Source: an uncultured Collinsella sp. (lineage in GTDB: Bacteria; Actinomycetota; Coriobacteriia; Coriobacteriales; Coriobacteriaceae). Taken from it: 64,000 bases of DNA. How positions within the stretch are numbered: position 1 is the first letter of the stretch; every line of letters starts with the position of its first letter. The notes under the pieces were generated by a model. That model made no database searches, was not told the origin of the DNA, and saw nothing but the letters and a program-made list of their open reading frames with translations. Positions 11,634-22,944 of the stretch are shown here, in pieces. The DNA lies in assembly GCA_958403205.1 (NCBI GenBank), contig CATXWM010000007.1:1-64000 (forward strand), given 5' to 3'. The position numbers and the translations under genes are program-made.

Positions 11634-13073
11634 TTAGTTCTCCTCGGTCTCGGTCGCGGCGGTCTCGGCAAAGTTCCAGCCGGCAAGGCGGTCCTTCGCG
11701 GTGTCGATGTCCAGGTAGTTCTCCTCGCCGTCCATGAGTCGCGTAAAGGCAGTAAAGAGATAGTGGGCATCGGTGGGGCCAGGCGAGGCCTCGGGGTGGT
11801 ACTGGACCGAGAAGCACGGTGCGTCGAGCAGCTGGATGCCCTCGGCGGTGCCGTCGTTGAGGTTCACATGTGTCAGGCGAATGCGACCAAAGCGCTCGTT
11901 CATCACGACCGGCGCGATTCCGCGGCGCACCCAGACGCGCAGATCTCCATCGGCCGCATGCTCGGTCTCGCCGCCGGAAAGCTCGGGGACAAGCTTGCCC
12001 AAGCTGGGGAACAGCAGGCCAAAGCCATGGTTTTGCGCGGTAATCTCCACGCGACGGCTTACCAGGTTCATGACCGGCTGGTTGCCACCGCGGTGGCCGA
12101 ATTTAAGCTTTTCCATCTGGGCGCCGCAGGCCAGGCTGATCATCTGATGGCCCAGGCAAATGCCAAAGACCGGCACCTTGCCGATCAGCTGCTGCACCTG
12201 CTCGTAGGTCTCCACCACGGCGTCGGGGTCGCCGGGGCCATTGGACAAAAAGACGCCGGCGGGATTCATGTCGAGCACCTCACTCGCGGGCGTATCCCAC
12301 GGCACGACGGTAAGGTCGCAGCCGGCGCGGACCAGACCCTCCAGAATGCCGCGCTTCACACCGCAGTCGTAGGCGACCACTTTGTGACGGGCAGGAGCGG
12401 CAGCCGTAAGCGCAAAGTCATGCGTGGCAGGCAGGTCGGCGGCCACAAACTCGTGAGGTACGGGGCAACTTACGGTCTTGACCAGGTTCTCGCCTACCAG
12501 CGTGGGCGCAGCGGCCAGACGCTCGGCAAGCTCGTCGACGTCGAAGATCTCGGTCGAAATAATGCCCATCTTGGAACCATTGTCGCGCAGGTGGCGCACC
12601 AGGGCGCGAGTGTCGACACCCTCGATAGCGACGATGCCGTGAGCGCGCAGGTACTCCGGCACGCTGACGGCCGAGCGCCAGTTAGAAGGCGTGGCGCACA
12701 TGTCGCGAACGATCATGCCGCGCATGGCCGGAGCGCTCGCAGGGCACACGGCGTCGCCGGGGAAGGCCGACTGGACGTCGGTCTCGTCGATACCGTAGTT
12801 GCCGATCTGCGGATAGGTCATGGTTACGATTTGGCCGGCATAACTCGGGTCGGTCATGACCTCAAAGTAGCCCTCGAGCGAGGTGTTGAAGCAAACTTCG
12901 CCGGTCGCGGTGCCCTCGGCGCCGCATGCACGTCCATAAAAAATGGTCCCATCCTCAAGATACAGGATGCAGGGACCGCAGGTGCCCTTGCTGGTTTTGG
13001 CCAGCATACGCTGGCAAAGCTCGCTGGGCGCGAAGGTGCGGGCGGCAGCGCCCGCGGTATGGTTGTTCGCCAT
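11634..13073 (-). CDS. carA: Carbamoyl-phosphate synthase small subunit
   Basis: The glutaminase subunit that feeds ammonia to CarB. 479 residues, longer than the usual 360-400; the extra length is at the N terminus (about 28 residues before [15 protein letters not shown]) and in scattered loops and the C-terminal tail (about 40 residues). The N-terminal CPSase_sm domain is followed by a class I amidotransferase domain with C306 in FGICLGHQ and the [11 protein letters not shown] histidine/glutamate pair. GAAGGAGA precedes the ATG at 13073. No pyrR, other pyr gene or recognisable attenuator is nearby; the 206-base upstream region holds a small GC hairpin near the start and AT-rich sequence, and I see no confident promoter there. 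Confidence 0.96.
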   Translation of the reverse strand: MANNHTAGAAARTFAPSELCQRMLAKTSKGTCGPCILYLEDGTIFYGRACGAEGTATGEVCFNTSLEGYFEVMTDPSYAGQIVTMTYPQIGNYGIDETDVQSAFPGDAVCPASAPAMRGMIVRDMCATPSNWRSAVSVPEYLRAHGIVAIEGVDTRALVRHLRDNGSKMGIISTEIFDVDELAERLAAAPTLVGENLVKTVSCPVPHEFVAADLPATHDFALTAAAPARHKVVAYDCGVKRGILEGLVRAGCDLTVVPWDTPASEVLDMNPAGVFLSNGPGDPDAVVETYEQVQQLIGKVPVFGICLGHQMISLACGAQMEKLKFGHRGGNQPVMNLVSRRVEITAQNHGFGLLFPSLGKLVPELSGGETEHAADGDLRVWVRRGIAPVVMNERFGRIRLTHVNLNDGTAEGIQLLDAPCFSVQYHPEASPGPTDAHYLFTAFTRLMDGEENYLDIDTAKDRLAGWNFAETAATETEEN

Positions 13074-13233
13074 AATTCTCCTTCCCGGTCTCACAGGACC
13101 GGCTTAAAGGTGTGTAGTTAGGCCTCGCGGTATTGTAACCGCAAGCATGCCTCATGGCGTTAATTTCATCGAAATGTTTACGAAATGATAATTATGACTT
13201 TCTATGCATAATGTTTTTTAATCCCCGTCCCAG

Positions 13234-13273
13234 AAAAATCATCCCGCGGGGCTTGTAGCTCACGCGGGATGAT
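13234..13273 (-). terminator. Intrinsic terminator of the ABC-exporter operon
   Basis: Arms 13238-13248 and 13263-13273 (perfect 11 bases) followed on the minus strand by a five-T run, immediately past the stop of the gene at 13280. Confidence 0.85.
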
Positions 13274-13279
13274 GGCGTC

Positions 13280-14245
13280 TTATTTTTTCTTGTCCTGCTC
13301 CAGCAGTTCGGACGGTGTGCGATCGGGCTTGCCGCCACGGAAAATCTCGCGGCCATGCAGACGATGCTCCAGATCGCGCTCGGCTTTTTCCTCGTCAATC
13401 TTGGTCTGGCTCACCACCGGGTCCTCAATCAACGACGACACCGAGTTCACCTGCTTCTGAATGCGCTCGGCGATGGTGTCATCCATACTCACGATGCGCA
13501 TCTTCCAGTCGATACTCGTGGCGTTGGATGAGCTCTTGGTCCACACGAACGTCAAAATGGCGCTCTGGTGGCCGCGCGCGGGGAACATGCCAAAGAAGGA
13601 ATCGTGCTGAATGTTGCTATCCTCGTCGATATAGGCGTGAACGTTATACACCACGCGGTCGATCTTATCGTTGAGCAACGCGTTGGTCGCAAGCGCCGCG
13701 GCCTGAATCTGCCCGTTGGACAGCAGCTCGAGCTCGTTGGCAGACGATGTGTCCAACACCGTCACCTCGACCGTGCCCGTGCGTTCATCGGCTTCATCGA
13801 CGGTAAAGTCGAGCGGGAACTGCGTAAAGCCGTTGCCCCACTCAAGGCCGCCCTTCAGCGCCGTCGAAACGGTATCAACCGAAACGCTCTCGGACAGGTT
13901 GGCGGTATTCAGACGGCGCATCACGCCGTAGCCGATCTGCATGCCCACGATCAGCACCAAAATACCGATGACCACGGCCATCGCGGTCTTCGTAATGGTA
14001 TGGCTCACCTGCGAGCCCGAAGGATCGTCCTCGGACAGCGGGTCGATATGTTTTGCCTGGCTCGCGCGGTCCTCGCTGCGCAGCTGCGCTAGCGCCGCTT
14101 TGTCACCGCGCTTGGCCGCGGCCTCCTTCTCACGCATGCGCTCAGTTCGCTTTTTGGCAAGCGTGGGATCCAAGACACCGGATGCATCGATTTCGGAGAA
14201 TAACTCCGTCACTTCTTCCGGAGTCAAAGGGTTCTTGTCAGCCAT
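13280..14245 (-). CDS. Unknown single-span membrane protein
   Basis: 321 residues, function not recognised. Residues 1-85 are charged and cytoplasmic-looking (rich in Lys, Glu, Arg); a single membrane helix spans about 88-108 (AMAVVIGILVLIVGMQIGYG); the remaining 210 residues are probably extracellular and lack cysteine, ending in a strongly charged KxxER tail. The ectodomain (about 115-285) looks like a folded alpha/beta domain with NELELLSNGQIQAAALATNALLN. GGAAG precedes the ATG. It follows the ABC exporter gene by 19 bases and precedes the terminator, so it is the last gene of that unit and may assist the exporter; this is inference from position only. Confidence 0.75.
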   Translation of the reverse strand: MADKNPLTPEEVTELFSEIDASGVLDPTLAKKRTERMREKEAAAKRGDKAALAQLRSEDRASQAKHIDPLSEDDPSGSQVSHTITKTAMAVVIGILVLIVGMQIGYGVMRRLNTANLSESVSVDTVSTALKGGLEWGNGFTQFPLDFTVDEADERTGTVEVTVLDTSSANELELLSNGQIQAAALATNALLNDKIDRVVYNVHAYIDEDSNIQHDSFFGMFPARGHQSAILTFVWTKSSSNATSIDWKMRIVSMDDTIAERIQKQVNSVSSLIEDPVVSQTKIDEEKAERDLEHRLHGREIFRGGKPDRTPSELLEQDKKK

Positions 14246-14264
14246 AAACTTCCTGTCATATCAA

Positions 14265-16037
14265 TCAGTCGAGCTCGTGCGCACGCGCACCTTCGAACTG
14301 CATTCGATAGTAACGGGCATAGGTGCCGCCACGGGCGAGAAGCTCCTCGTGCGTGCCACGCTCCACAACGCGACCATGCTCAACGGTCGCAATCTCATCG
14401 GCATGCTTAATGGTAGAAAGGCGGTGGGCGATGATAATCGTGGTGCGGCCGCGTGCCAGCTCTTCGAGCGACTCCTGCACCGCCTCCTCGCTCTCGTTAT
14501 CCAAAGCACTCGTCGCCTCGTCCAAGATCAAGATTTTGGGGTTCTTGAGGAACACACGCGCGATGGCAACGCGCTGCTTTTGACCACCCGAAAGACGGCT
14601 GCCGCGCTCGCCCACCACGGTGTCGTAGCCCTGCGGAAGCGATTCGATAAAGGTATCGATATTGGCGCGGCGGGCCGCCTCGGCGATCTCTTCTGCCGTA
14701 GCACCCGGCTTGCCGTAGGCGATGTTCTCGCCAATCGTACCGTCAAACAGGTAGACATCCTGCTGCACCAGGCCGATGGCGCGGCGCAGGCTCTGCTGCG
14801 TCACATCGCGCACGTCCTGACCGTCGATGCTAATGGATCCGGTAGCCACGTCATAAAAGCGCGGCAGCAGCGAACAGGTCGTGGACTTGCCACCGCCCGA
14901 AGGGCCAACCAGCGCGATGGTCTGCCCGGGCTTGATGGACAGATTCATATGGTCGATAACGGGACGCTCGTCGGCATAGCCCTCGCCCAGCTCGACATCC
15001 TCGTAGTTAAAGCACACGTCGTGATACTCCACGGCGCCGGCAGTCACCTGCAGATCCGTAGCGCCCGGCTTGTCCTGGATATCCGGCGCGGTCGAGAGCA
15101 CCTCGTCCATACGTTTAAAGCCGGCGATAGCCTTCTGATACGTTTCGGCCGAATTGACGAGCGTCTCGAGCGGCGTGCAGAACAGCGAAATATAGAGTGC
15201 AAAGGTCGCCATATCGACCGCCTGCAGCTGTCCCTGGGCGACCAGCCAGCCGCCCAGCAGCACCACGATCACATAGAGCACACCCGAGAGCAGGCCATAC
15301 GTCGCGGTATAGACGCCCATGGCGTGATACATGTTCTCCTTGGACGAAAGGTAGCGATCGTTAGAAGCACGGAACTTGGCGCGCTCGGTCTCCTCGTTGG
15401 CAAAGCTCTTGACTACGCGCATGCCCGCAAGCGAATCCTGCAGCTGCGCATTGATGCCGCTGATCTTTTTGCGGTTGTCGCTAAAAACCTCGCGCATACG
15501 CATGTTCTGCCAAAACATGATGACCGCAAAAGCCGCCGTCACCACGGCCATGGCGAGCGCCAGCACCGGGGCGATGGTAAAGAGGATCGCAAACGAGCCA
15601 ATAATCTCGATGCCGCAGATGATGATCCACTCGGGCACGTGGTGCGCCGCCTCGCAGATATCGAACAGATCGTTGACCACGCGGCTCATCATGTCGCCCG
15701 AACTGTTGCGGTCGAAGTACGCAAAGCTAAAGCGCTCGTACTGGTCAAACAGGTCCTCGCGCATCTTGGACTCCATGCGCGCACCCATCACGTGGCCCCA
15801 GTAGCTCACAAAGTAGCGGCAGGCGCAGCGAACGGCATACATCAGCACCAGCCCCACCGCGATCATACCGAGCGCCTGCATAATGGCAGCCTGGCCCTGG
15901 GTAAACAGCCCACCGGTCAAATTGCGCAGAATAATAGGAAACGCAAGGTCAATGGCAGCAAGCACCAGAGCGCAAACAGTATCAGCAACAAAAAGCCCCA
16001 TCTGGGGCTTGTAATACGAAAGAAACCTCTTCAGCAT
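14265..16037 (-). CDS. ABC exporter, fused membrane and ATPase domains (MsbA/MDR-like)
   Basis: A 590-residue half-transporter. Residues 1-310 are a six-helix type IV export domain. The nucleotide-binding domain has Walker A GPSGGGKSTTCSLL, the Q-loop region LVQQDVYLFDGTIGENI, the signature LSGGQKQRVAIARV, Walker B ILILDEATSAL and the H-loop IIIAHRLSTI. All catalytic residues appear intact, so it should work as a homodimer. The Q-loop and N-terminal pattern fit the lipid/multidrug exporter group, but the substrate cannot be told. The gene for an unknown single-span protein follows by 19 bases. GAGGAT precedes the ATG. Confidence 0.93.
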   Translation of the reverse strand: MLKRFLSYYKPQMGLFVADTVCALVLAAIDLAFPIILRNLTGGLFTQGQAAIMQALGMIAVGLVLMYAVRCACRYFVSYWGHVMGARMESKMREDLFDQYERFSFAYFDRNSSGDMMSRVVNDLFDICEAAHHVPEWIIICGIEIIGSFAILFTIAPVLALAMAVVTAAFAVIMFWQNMRMREVFSDNRKKISGINAQLQDSLAGMRVVKSFANEETERAKFRASNDRYLSSKENMYHAMGVYTATYGLLSGVLYVIVVLLGGWLVAQGQLQAVDMATFALYISLFCTPLETLVNSAETYQKAIAGFKRMDEVLSTAPDIQDKPGATDLQVTAGAVEYHDVCFNYEDVELGEGYADERPVIDHMNLSIKPGQTIALVGPSGGGKSTTCSLLPRFYDVATGSISIDGQDVRDVTQQSLRRAIGLVQQDVYLFDGTIGENIAYGKPGATAEEIAEAARRANIDTFIESLPQGYDTVVGERGSRLSGGQKQRVAIARVFLKNPKILILDEATSALDNESEEAVQESLEELARGRTTIIIAHRLSTIKHADEIATVEHGRVVERGTHEELLARGGTYARYYRMQFEGARAHELD

Positions 16038-16068
16038 GTGATCCTCAAAGAAATATCAGCAACGTAAG

Positions 16069-16107
16069 GCCCTGGGACAAAGCAATCAGCAGTACTTGTC
16101 CCAGGGC
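16069..16107 (-). terminator. Hairpin between NUDIX gene and ABC exporter
   Basis: Perfect 12-base arms (16069-16080 and 16096-16107) just past the NUDIX stop. The minus-strand tail is only moderately T-rich, so termination may be weak or the hairpin may act in mRNA stability. Confidence 0.6.
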
Positions 16108-16119
16108 TATCCCCACTCG

Positions 16120-16815
16120 TTAAAGCTCCGTGCCCCCAAGGCGGTGCGCGATGCTATCGCAGGCCAAGGCGCCCACGACGGTCTTGGCGTCTTCGATCTT
16201 GCCGTCGAGCACGGCGTCGATCAGCTCATGCAGCGGCACCAGGTCCACGTTGACAAACTCGTCATCATCGGGGTTGGGCGCATCAAACTCGAGCTTGGTA
16301 GCCAAGTAGATGTGGATGATCTCATCGCAAAAACCGCAGGACGTGACAATCGACGTCAAAAAGCGAATACGACCAGCCCTAAAGCCCGTCTCCTCATGCA
16401 GTTCGCGCTTGGCGCAATCGAGCGGGTCCTCGCCTGGATCGAGCTTGCCGGCGGGAATCTCGACCGTCACGCGGTCGATGGCGGTGCGGTACTGACGCAC
16501 CAGTACGATCTTGCCGCTCTCGGTCAGTGCCACAACGGCCGCCGCACCCGGATGGCGAACGATATCGCGGGCGCTGCGGTGACCGTTAGGCAGCTCAACC
16601 TCAAGACGGTGGACGTCGATGATCTTACCCTTCCAGGCGCACTCCTCCGAAAGAATCTTCTCGTGCAGCTCGGCATCGTGCGGGTCGTCATCGCCCAGCA
16701 CCAGCGCCGGCTCGTCAGCGACCTCGCCACCAGGCTCGCCCTCGGCGTGCCCATACAAGCGGCTGTCCTCTTCGACGATCTGCGCGTCCACGAGCTCTTC
16801 GTTCTTCTCGTCCAT
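16120..16815 (-). CDS. NUDIX hydrolase, ADP-ribose pyrophosphatase-like
   Basis: 231 residues. A poorly conserved acidic N-terminal part of about 60 residues precedes a NUDIX fold that starts near EECAWKGKIIDVHRLEVELPNG. The NUDIX box is complete: G-KLDPG-E-DPLDCAK-RE-L-H-EE-T-GF, giving the metal-binding REL..EE glutamates. The flanking VVALTESGKIVLVRQYR and ATKLEFDAPNPDDDEF segments fit ADP-ribose pyrophosphatases, which cleave ADP-ribose to AMP and ribose-5-phosphate. The ATG at 16815 has GAGAGGA nine bases upstream; an ATG at 16824 abuts that site. purD ends 21 bases upstream, so the two are probably one operon linking salvage of ribose phosphate with purine synthesis. Confidence 0.88.
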   Translation of the reverse strand: MDEKNEELVDAQIVEEDSRLYGHAEGEPGGEVADEPALVLGDDDPHDAELHEKILSEECAWKGKIIDVHRLEVELPNGHRSARDIVRHPGAAAVVALTESGKIVLVRQYRTAIDRVTVEIPAGKLDPGEDPLDCAKRELHEETGFRAGRIRFLTSIVTSCGFCDEIIHIYLATKLEFDAPNPDDDEFVNVDLVPLHELIDAVLDGKIEDAKTVVGALACDSIAHRLGGTEL

Positions 16816-16836
16816 CCGTCTCATTCCTCTCGGACT

Positions 16837-18141
16837 TTAGGCATCCCAGGCGTCGCGGCCGCGCAGCGCGCGCAGGCCGATGTCGTGACGCAGGGTCTTG
16901 CCCTCAAAATCAATCTTCTCGCAGGCCTCGTAGGCAAGGTTGCGAGCGTTCTCGAACGTGTCGCCCAGAGCGGTCACGGCAAGCACGCGGCCACCATTGG
17001 TCACGAGCTGACCGTCCACCACGGCAGTGCCCGCGTGGTACACGGTCACGTTCTCCATGGCCTCGGCATCGGCGATACCAGTGATGACCTTGCCCTTCTC
17101 GTAGCTGCCGGGATAGCCCGCGCTCGTCAGGACAACGGCCACGGCCCACTCGTCACGCCAGTCGAGTTCAATCTGATCGAGCTCGCAGTTGGCACAAGCC
17201 AGCATGACCTCGACCAGGTCGTTCTTAAGGCGCGGAAGCACGACCTGCGTCTCGGGGTCGCCAAAGCGGGCGTTGAACTCCAGCACCTTGGGGCCGGCGG
17301 GGGTGAGCATAAAGCCGCCGTACAGGCAGCCGCGGTAGTCGATACCCTCGGCAGCGAGCTCGGCCACGGTCTGCTCCATGACTTTCACCATGGTGGCGTG
17401 CTCCTCGTCGGTCACGATGGGTACCGGGCTGTAAACGCCCATGCCACCGGTGTTGGGACCCTTGTCGCCCTCGAGCGCACGCTTGTGGTCCTGCGAAGTG
17501 GCCATGGGGCGCACGGTCTTGCCGTCGGTAAAGGCCAGCAGCGAGCACTCGGGGCCGGTCAGCATCTCCTCGATGACCACGGTATTGCCGGCATCGCCAA
17601 AGGTGCCGCCAAAACACTCGCGCACGGCCTCTTCGGCCTGCTCGAGCTCAGTCGCCACGATAACGCCCTTGCCCGCGGCAAGGCCGTCGGCCTTCACGAC
17701 CAGCGGGGCGCCCTGCTCGCGCACGTAGGCGAGAGCCGAAGCCTCGTCGGTAAACGAACCATAGGCCGCCGTCGGAATGCCCGCACGCTCCATGAGCTGC
17801 TTGGAGAACAGCTTGGAGCCCTCCATCTGGGCGCCCTCGGCACCCGGGCCAAAGCAGGGAATACCCGCCGCGCGCACGGCGTCGGCCACGCCCGCCACGA
17901 GCGGAGCCTCGGGGCCAATTACCACGAGTCCGCATCCGTGGCTCTGCGCAAACGCCGCCACGGCCGCAGGATCGCAGTCGTCGAGAACAACGTTCTCGCC
18001 GCAGCTCGCGGTGCCGCCGTTACCCGGCGCGATGTAGAGCTTGCCGGCGCGCGGTGATGCTGCGAGCTTAGCTGCCAAAGCATGCTCACGGCCGCCGCTG
18101 CCCAACAACAGGATGTCGATGGTTTGAGTGTCCGCCTTCAA
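16837..18141 (-). CDS. purD: Phosphoribosylamine-glycine ligase
   Basis: GAR synthetase, the second step of purine synthesis. 434 residues of normal length. The N-terminal domain opens with [17 protein letters not shown]; the ATP-grasp domain includes [16 protein letters not shown] and [14 protein letters not shown]; the C-terminal part has the [17 protein letters not shown] metal-binding motif. The start is a TTG at 18141, chosen because GAGGAGG lies five to six bases upstream and the protein homology begins just inside; the frame stays open upstream but with no family similarity. The NUDIX gene follows closely. Confidence 0.96.
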   Translation of the reverse strand: MKADTQTIDILLLGSGGREHALAAKLAASPRAGKLYIAPGNGGTASCGENVVLDDCDPAAVAAFAQSHGCGLVVIGPEAPLVAGVADAVRAAGIPCFGPGAEGAQMEGSKLFSKQLMERAGIPTAAYGSFTDEASALAYVREQGAPLVVKADGLAAGKGVIVATELEQAEEAVRECFGGTFGDAGNTVVIEEMLTGPECSLLAFTDGKTVRPMATSQDHKRALEGDKGPNTGGMGVYSPVPIVTDEEHATMVKVMEQTVAELAAEGIDYRGCLYGGFMLTPAGPKVLEFNARFGDPETQVVLPRLKNDLVEVMLACANCELDQIELDWRDEWAVAVVLTSAGYPGSYEKGKVITGIADAEAMENVTVYHAGTAVVDGQLVTNGGRVLAVTALGDTFENARNLAYEACEKIDFEGKTLRHDIGLRALRGRDAWDA

Positions 18142-18195
18142 GGGTGCCTCCTCTATGGATGAACGGCCCGCTCCGCGCGAGCCCTTTGCAAGCAA

Positions 18196-18237
18196 ATATA
18201 CCCCTCGGCCGCCCGTCCGGGCTGCAAAGGGGTATAT
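18196..18237 (-). terminator. Hairpin between purA and purD
   Basis: Ten-base perfect arms (18196-18205 and 18228-18237) between the purA stop and purD start; the minus-strand tail is weakly T-rich. It may attenuate transcription from purA into purD. Confidence 0.45.
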
Positions 18238-18259
18238 CGCAATAACCAAATAGTCCCGA

Positions 18260-19555
<1,296 letters not shown>

Positions 19556-19639
19556 TTACATTCATGGACTGTCTACGCGCCACGTCGGCACGCAGAAGCA
19601 CAAAACATTCCCAGTATACCCGTGCAACGGGCGCCTGTC

Positions 19640-21031
19640 CTACTCCTCGGCATGTGCCCCATCAAGCTCATAGAACTTGGTGGATGCCGGCAGGAACATC
19701 AGGTCGACGTCGCCGATCGGGCCCGAACGGTTCTTGGCCACGACGATACGCGTAACGCCCTCGTCGGGTCGATCGTCGCGCGAGGCTTCGGCCTCGTCGG
19801 CGGAGCGGTCCAAGAACATAACGATATCGGCGTCCTGCTCGATGGAGCCCGATTCACGAAGGTCGGAAAGCTGCGGGCGCTTGCCGGTACGAGATTCGAC
19901 CTGACGCGAGAGCTGCGACAGCGCGATGAGCGGGATCTTGAGCTCCTTGGCCATGATCTTCAGACCACGCGACATCTCCGAAACCTCGACGGTACGGCTC
20001 TCGGAACGACGGCCCGGCGGAGGACTCACCAGCTGCAGGTAGTCCAGGATGATGATGGCCTTCTCCTTGTTATGGAGCATACGGCGGCTCTTGGCGCGAA
20101 TCTCGGTCACTGTGGTGCCGGGCGTATCGTCAATCAGAATATCGAGCTTGGACAAGGTCTGCGTGGCCTCGTTGATATTGGCCCACTGTTCGGGGCTAAT
20201 ACGGCCCATGCGGAAGTCACTGATCGAGATCATGGCGTAGGCGCAAATCAGACGCTGGGCAATTTCCTTGCCCGACATCTCCAGCGAGAAGAAGCCGACG
20301 GTATAACCAGCAGCGGCGGCGTTGAGCGCCAGGTTCAGAGCGAACGACGTCTTACCTACAGCAGGACGGGCGCCGATGATGATGAGCTGACCCTCGCGGA
20401 AGCCCATGAGCATGCGGTCGAGCGACGGGAAGCCCGTGGGCACGCCCGCAGCCTGGCCACCGGCCTGGCACACTTCCTCGGCCTCATTATAGGCCTCGAC
20501 CATAAACTCGGTCAGCGTCTTGTAGCTCGACTTGACCTCGCGCGCCGTAACCTTGAGCAGCTTGCTCTCGGCTAGCTCCACGACCTCTTTGGTGTCGGTG
20601 GGGGCGTTATATGCCAGCGCGTTGATCTCGTTGGTGGCGCCGATCAGCTCGCGCAGCATCGAGTCGCGGCGAACGATGGCGGCATGGTGCTGCCAGTTGA
20701 CGAGCGACAAGGTCTGACCCATCAATTCCAAAATGTACGCTTCGCCGCCCACAGCATCAAGTTTGTTGATGCTTCGCAGGTAATCGATCAGTGAGATGGA
20801 GTCGATGGGAATGCGGCTGTTGTACATATCGACCATCGCGGTATAGATGGTCTTATGAATGGGCCGGTAGAAGTCATCGGGCTGCAGCTCGACCTGGGCC
20901 TCTTCGACCACCTCGGGCGATAGCAGCATAGCGGCCAGTACATTGGCCTCTGCATCTTGGTTTTGGGGAAGACCCAACTTTGAGCCGCGGTCCTCAACCG
21001 TCAGCCCGGTCTCCCTATCGTCATATGCCAT
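19640..21031 (-). CDS. dnaB: Replicative DNA helicase
   Basis: Hexameric 5'-3' fork helicase, 463 residues. The N-terminal DnaB domain opens with LPQNQDAEANVLAAMLLSPE; the C-terminal RecA-like domain has Walker A GARPAVGKTSFALNLA, VGFFSLEMSGKEIAQRL, Walker B IIILDYLQLV, and SQLSRQVESRTGKRPQLSDLRESGSIEQDAD. No intein or insertion is present. The ATG at 21031 is preferred over an ATG four codons earlier because GAGG lies at proper spacing. It follows the ribosomal/ssb operon across a terminator. With the DUF721/DciA-like gene at 40958, it suggests DciA-type helicase loading, as no dnaC or dnaI gene is seen. Confidence 0.97.
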   Translation of the reverse strand: MAYDDRETGLTVEDRGSKLGLPQNQDAEANVLAAMLLSPEVVEEAQVELQPDDFYRPIHKTIYTAMVDMYNSRIPIDSISLIDYLRSINKLDAVGGEAYILELMGQTLSLVNWQHHAAIVRRDSMLRELIGATNEINALAYNAPTDTKEVVELAESKLLKVTAREVKSSYKTLTEFMVEAYNEAEEVCQAGGQAAGVPTGFPSLDRMLMGFREGQLIIIGARPAVGKTSFALNLALNAAAAGYTVGFFSLEMSGKEIAQRLICAYAMISISDFRMGRISPEQWANINEATQTLSKLDILIDDTPGTTVTEIRAKSRRMLHNKEKAIIILDYLQLVSPPPGRRSESRTVEVSEMSRGLKIMAKELKIPLIALSQLSRQVESRTGKRPQLSDLRESGSIEQDADIVMFLDRSADEAEASRDDRPDEGVTRIVVAKNRSGPIGDVDLMFLPASTKFYELDGAHAEE

Positions 21032-21183
21032 GAGCATCCTCATTCATATCGCTTGCGAGCATCCATAGTATCAGCCACGGTCCCAAAACGCGCCGCACGC
21101 GGCCAATCATCACCGAACCAAACGGATAAACGGTCCTGTACACAGGACTTCGACGCGACGTTCACTATGACACTCACTCAGCG

Positions 21184-21223
21184 CAAAAAACAAAAGGGCG
21201 CCCTGGTTTCCCAGAGCGCCCTT
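21184..21223 (-). terminator. Intrinsic terminator of the rpsF-ssb-rpsR-rplI operon
   Basis: Arms 21194-21206 and 21211-21223 (one mismatch) followed on the minus strand by TTTTGTTTTTT. Confidence 0.9.
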
Positions 21224-21255
21224 CTTAGAACAAGATTGTTGCGTTGCAGCAAATG

Positions 21256-21795
21256 CTACTCGGCAGCAGCCTCAGTCTCGACCTCGGCGGTCTCGGCCTC
21301 GGCGACCTCAGCGGCCTCCTCGACCTCAGCCTCGGCAGCGAGCTCCTCGGCGGTAACGCCGACGAGAACGACAACCTCGGCCTTGATCTCGCGGTACAGC
21401 GAGATGGCAACGGTGTGGGCACCGGCAACCTTGATGGGCTTACCGAGCTCGACGCGCTTGCGGTCGATGTCCATACCGAGCTGAGCCTTGATGGCGTCAG
21501 CGATCATAGCGGCGGTAACGGAGCCAAAGAGGATGCCCTCGTCGCCGACCTTGACGTCAACGGTGACCGTCTTGCCCTCGAAGGCAGCCTTGGTCTCGTT
21601 GGCGGTAGCCAGACGGACGGCCTCACGCTTGGCGATGTTGTTGCGACGCTCGTCAAGCTGCTTGAGGTTGCCCTTGGTGGCGGCAACAGCGAGCTTCTTG
21701 GGGAACAGGAAGTTCTCAGCGTAACCCTGAGCGACCTCTACGACGTCACCCTCGCCGCCCTTGCCCTTGATCTCATCGAGAAGAATAACCTTCAT
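21256..21795 (-). CDS. rplI: Ribosomal protein bL9
   Basis: Large-subunit protein with an N-terminal rRNA-binding domain (MKVILLDEIKGKGGEGDVVEVAQGYAENFLFPK, the L9 signature) joined by a long helix to a C-terminal domain ending around VVLVGVTAEE. At 179 residues it exceeds the usual 148; the extra 30 or so are an Ala/Glu-rich acidic tail with no family counterpart. The ATG has GAAGGGAG upstream and lies 15 bases after rpsR. Last gene of the operon. Confidence 0.97.
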   Translation of the reverse strand: MKVILLDEIKGKGGEGDVVEVAQGYAENFLFPKKLAVAATKGNLKQLDERRNNIAKREAVRLATANETKAAFEGKTVTVDVKVGDEGILFGSVTAAMIADAIKAQLGMDIDRKRVELGKPIKVAGAHTVAISLYREIKAEVVVLVGVTAEELAAEAEVEEAAEVAEAETAEVETEAAAE

Positions 21796-21810
21796 GATGC
21801 GTCTCCCTTC

Positions 21811-22077
21811 TTAGCCGCGGTCGCGGTTGCCACGAGAGGAAACCACGGGGACGGTGTACGGCAGGAGAGCCATCTCGCGGGCGCGCTTGATGGCGTTGGC
21901 GATGTCATGCTGATGCTGCGTGCAAGCGCCAGTGACGCGACGGGGCTTGATCTTGCCACGGTCGGTCATGTACTTACGGAGAAGCTGAGTGTCCTTATAG
22001 TCGATGAACTCAGTGTTCTCCTTGCAGAACTGGCAGTACTTACGACGCGGCTGACGTGCAGAAAAATCATTAGCCAT
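21811..22077 (-). CDS. rpsR: Ribosomal protein bS18
   Basis: Small-subunit protein that pairs with bS6 on the ribosome platform. 88 residues. The first part has the [17 protein letters not shown] motif, with a Cys-x2-Cys pair of the zinc-binding variant, followed by the signature [33 protein letters not shown]. The ATG at 22077 has GAAAGGT eight bases upstream; the longer open frame is unsupported. The copies with cysteines usually imply zinc-replete S18. Confidence 0.96.
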   Translation of the reverse strand: MANDFSARQPRRKYCQFCKENTEFIDYKDTQLLRKYMTDRGKIKPRRVTGACTQHQHDIANAIKRAREMALLPYTVPVVSSRGNRDRG

Positions 22078-22149
22078 GTCAAAATACCTTTCGTTTGGCA
22101 ACTTCGGCGAACCGAAGCCGCCTCTCACTCAAAAATAGGTGAACAACCC

Positions 22150-22602
22150 TTAGAACGGGATGTCCTCATCGTAGACGTCGACCGCGGGCGGCGTAGCCAC
22201 CGGTGCGGCAGGACGTGCTGCGGGCGCGGGAGCTGCGGGGGCGTAACCGCCCTGATCGTAGCCACCCTGGCCACCACGGGAGCTCATAAACTCGATCTCA
22301 TCGACGATGACCTCAAGCTTGCTCCGGCGCTGGCCGTCGCGCTCCCAAGAGCTGTAGCGCAGCTTGCCCTCGATCGCGACCTTGTTTCCCTTTGCCAGGA
22401 AACGGCTCACGGCCTCGGCGCGGGTGCCGAACATGGTGCAGTCGACAAAGTTGGGATAGTCCTCCCACTCGCCAGTCTGCGCGTTGCGGCGACGATCGTT
22501 CACGGCGACGCCAAAGGACAGAACCTGGGTTCCGCCGGCGGTGGCGCGCAGCTCGGGATCGCGGGTGAGGTTACCGGTGATGTTCACTCGATTGATGCTC
22601 AT
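22150..22602 (-). CDS. ssb: Single-stranded DNA-binding protein
   Basis: 150 residues. OB-fold domain from SINRVNITGNLTRDPELR to about residue 110 with FGVAVNDRRRNAQTGEWEDYPNFVDCTMFGTRAE; then a Gly/Ala/Pro-rich linker and the acidic tip DEDIPF that docks repair and replication partners. Sits between rpsF and rpsR in the usual order. GAGGAAG precedes the ATG. Confidence 0.97.
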   Translation of the reverse strand: MSINRVNITGNLTRDPELRATAGGTQVLSFGVAVNDRRRNAQTGEWEDYPNFVDCTMFGTRAEAVSRFLAKGNKVAIEGKLRYSSWERDGQRRSKLEVIVDEIEFMSSRGGQGGYDQGGYAPAAPAPAARPAAPVATPPAVDVYDEDIPF

Positions 22603-22650
22603 AACTCACTACTTCCTCTTGGGGCACAAGCCCAGTCCAAAACGACAGTC

Positions 22651-22944
22651 TTACTCCTGGTCGTCGCGACGGACGATCATGTGGCGGACCACAGCGTCGG
22701 TGATGCGCAGGACGCGATCAAGCTCGGCGATCTGGGTAGGATCTGCGTGGAAGTTGATGAGGGTGTAGTCACCATCGGTGAGGTCGTTGATCTCGTAGGC
22801 GAGCTTGCGCTTGCCCCACTCGTCAACGGAGTCGACCTTGCCAGCGCCCTCAGCGATCGTGGTATCGATACGCTTCATAACAGCGAGACGAGTCTCGGGG
22901 TCGAGCGACGGGTCAACAAAGAACAGCAGTTCATAAGCCTTCAT
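22651..22944 (-). CDS. rpsF: Ribosomal protein bS6
   Basis: 97 residues, one alpha/beta ferredoxin-like domain: MKAYELLFFVDPSLD at the start, then GKRKLAYEINDLTDGDYTLINFHADP and a basic end. Partner of bS18. The ATG at 22944 is preceded by GAGGAGGTGAC. First gene of the rpsF-ssb-rpsR-rplI operon. Confidence 0.96.
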   Translation of the reverse strand: MKAYELLFFVDPSLDPETRLAVMKRIDTTIAEGAGKVDSVDEWGKRKLAYEINDLTDGDYTLINFHADPTQIAELDRVLRITDAVVRHMIVRRDDQE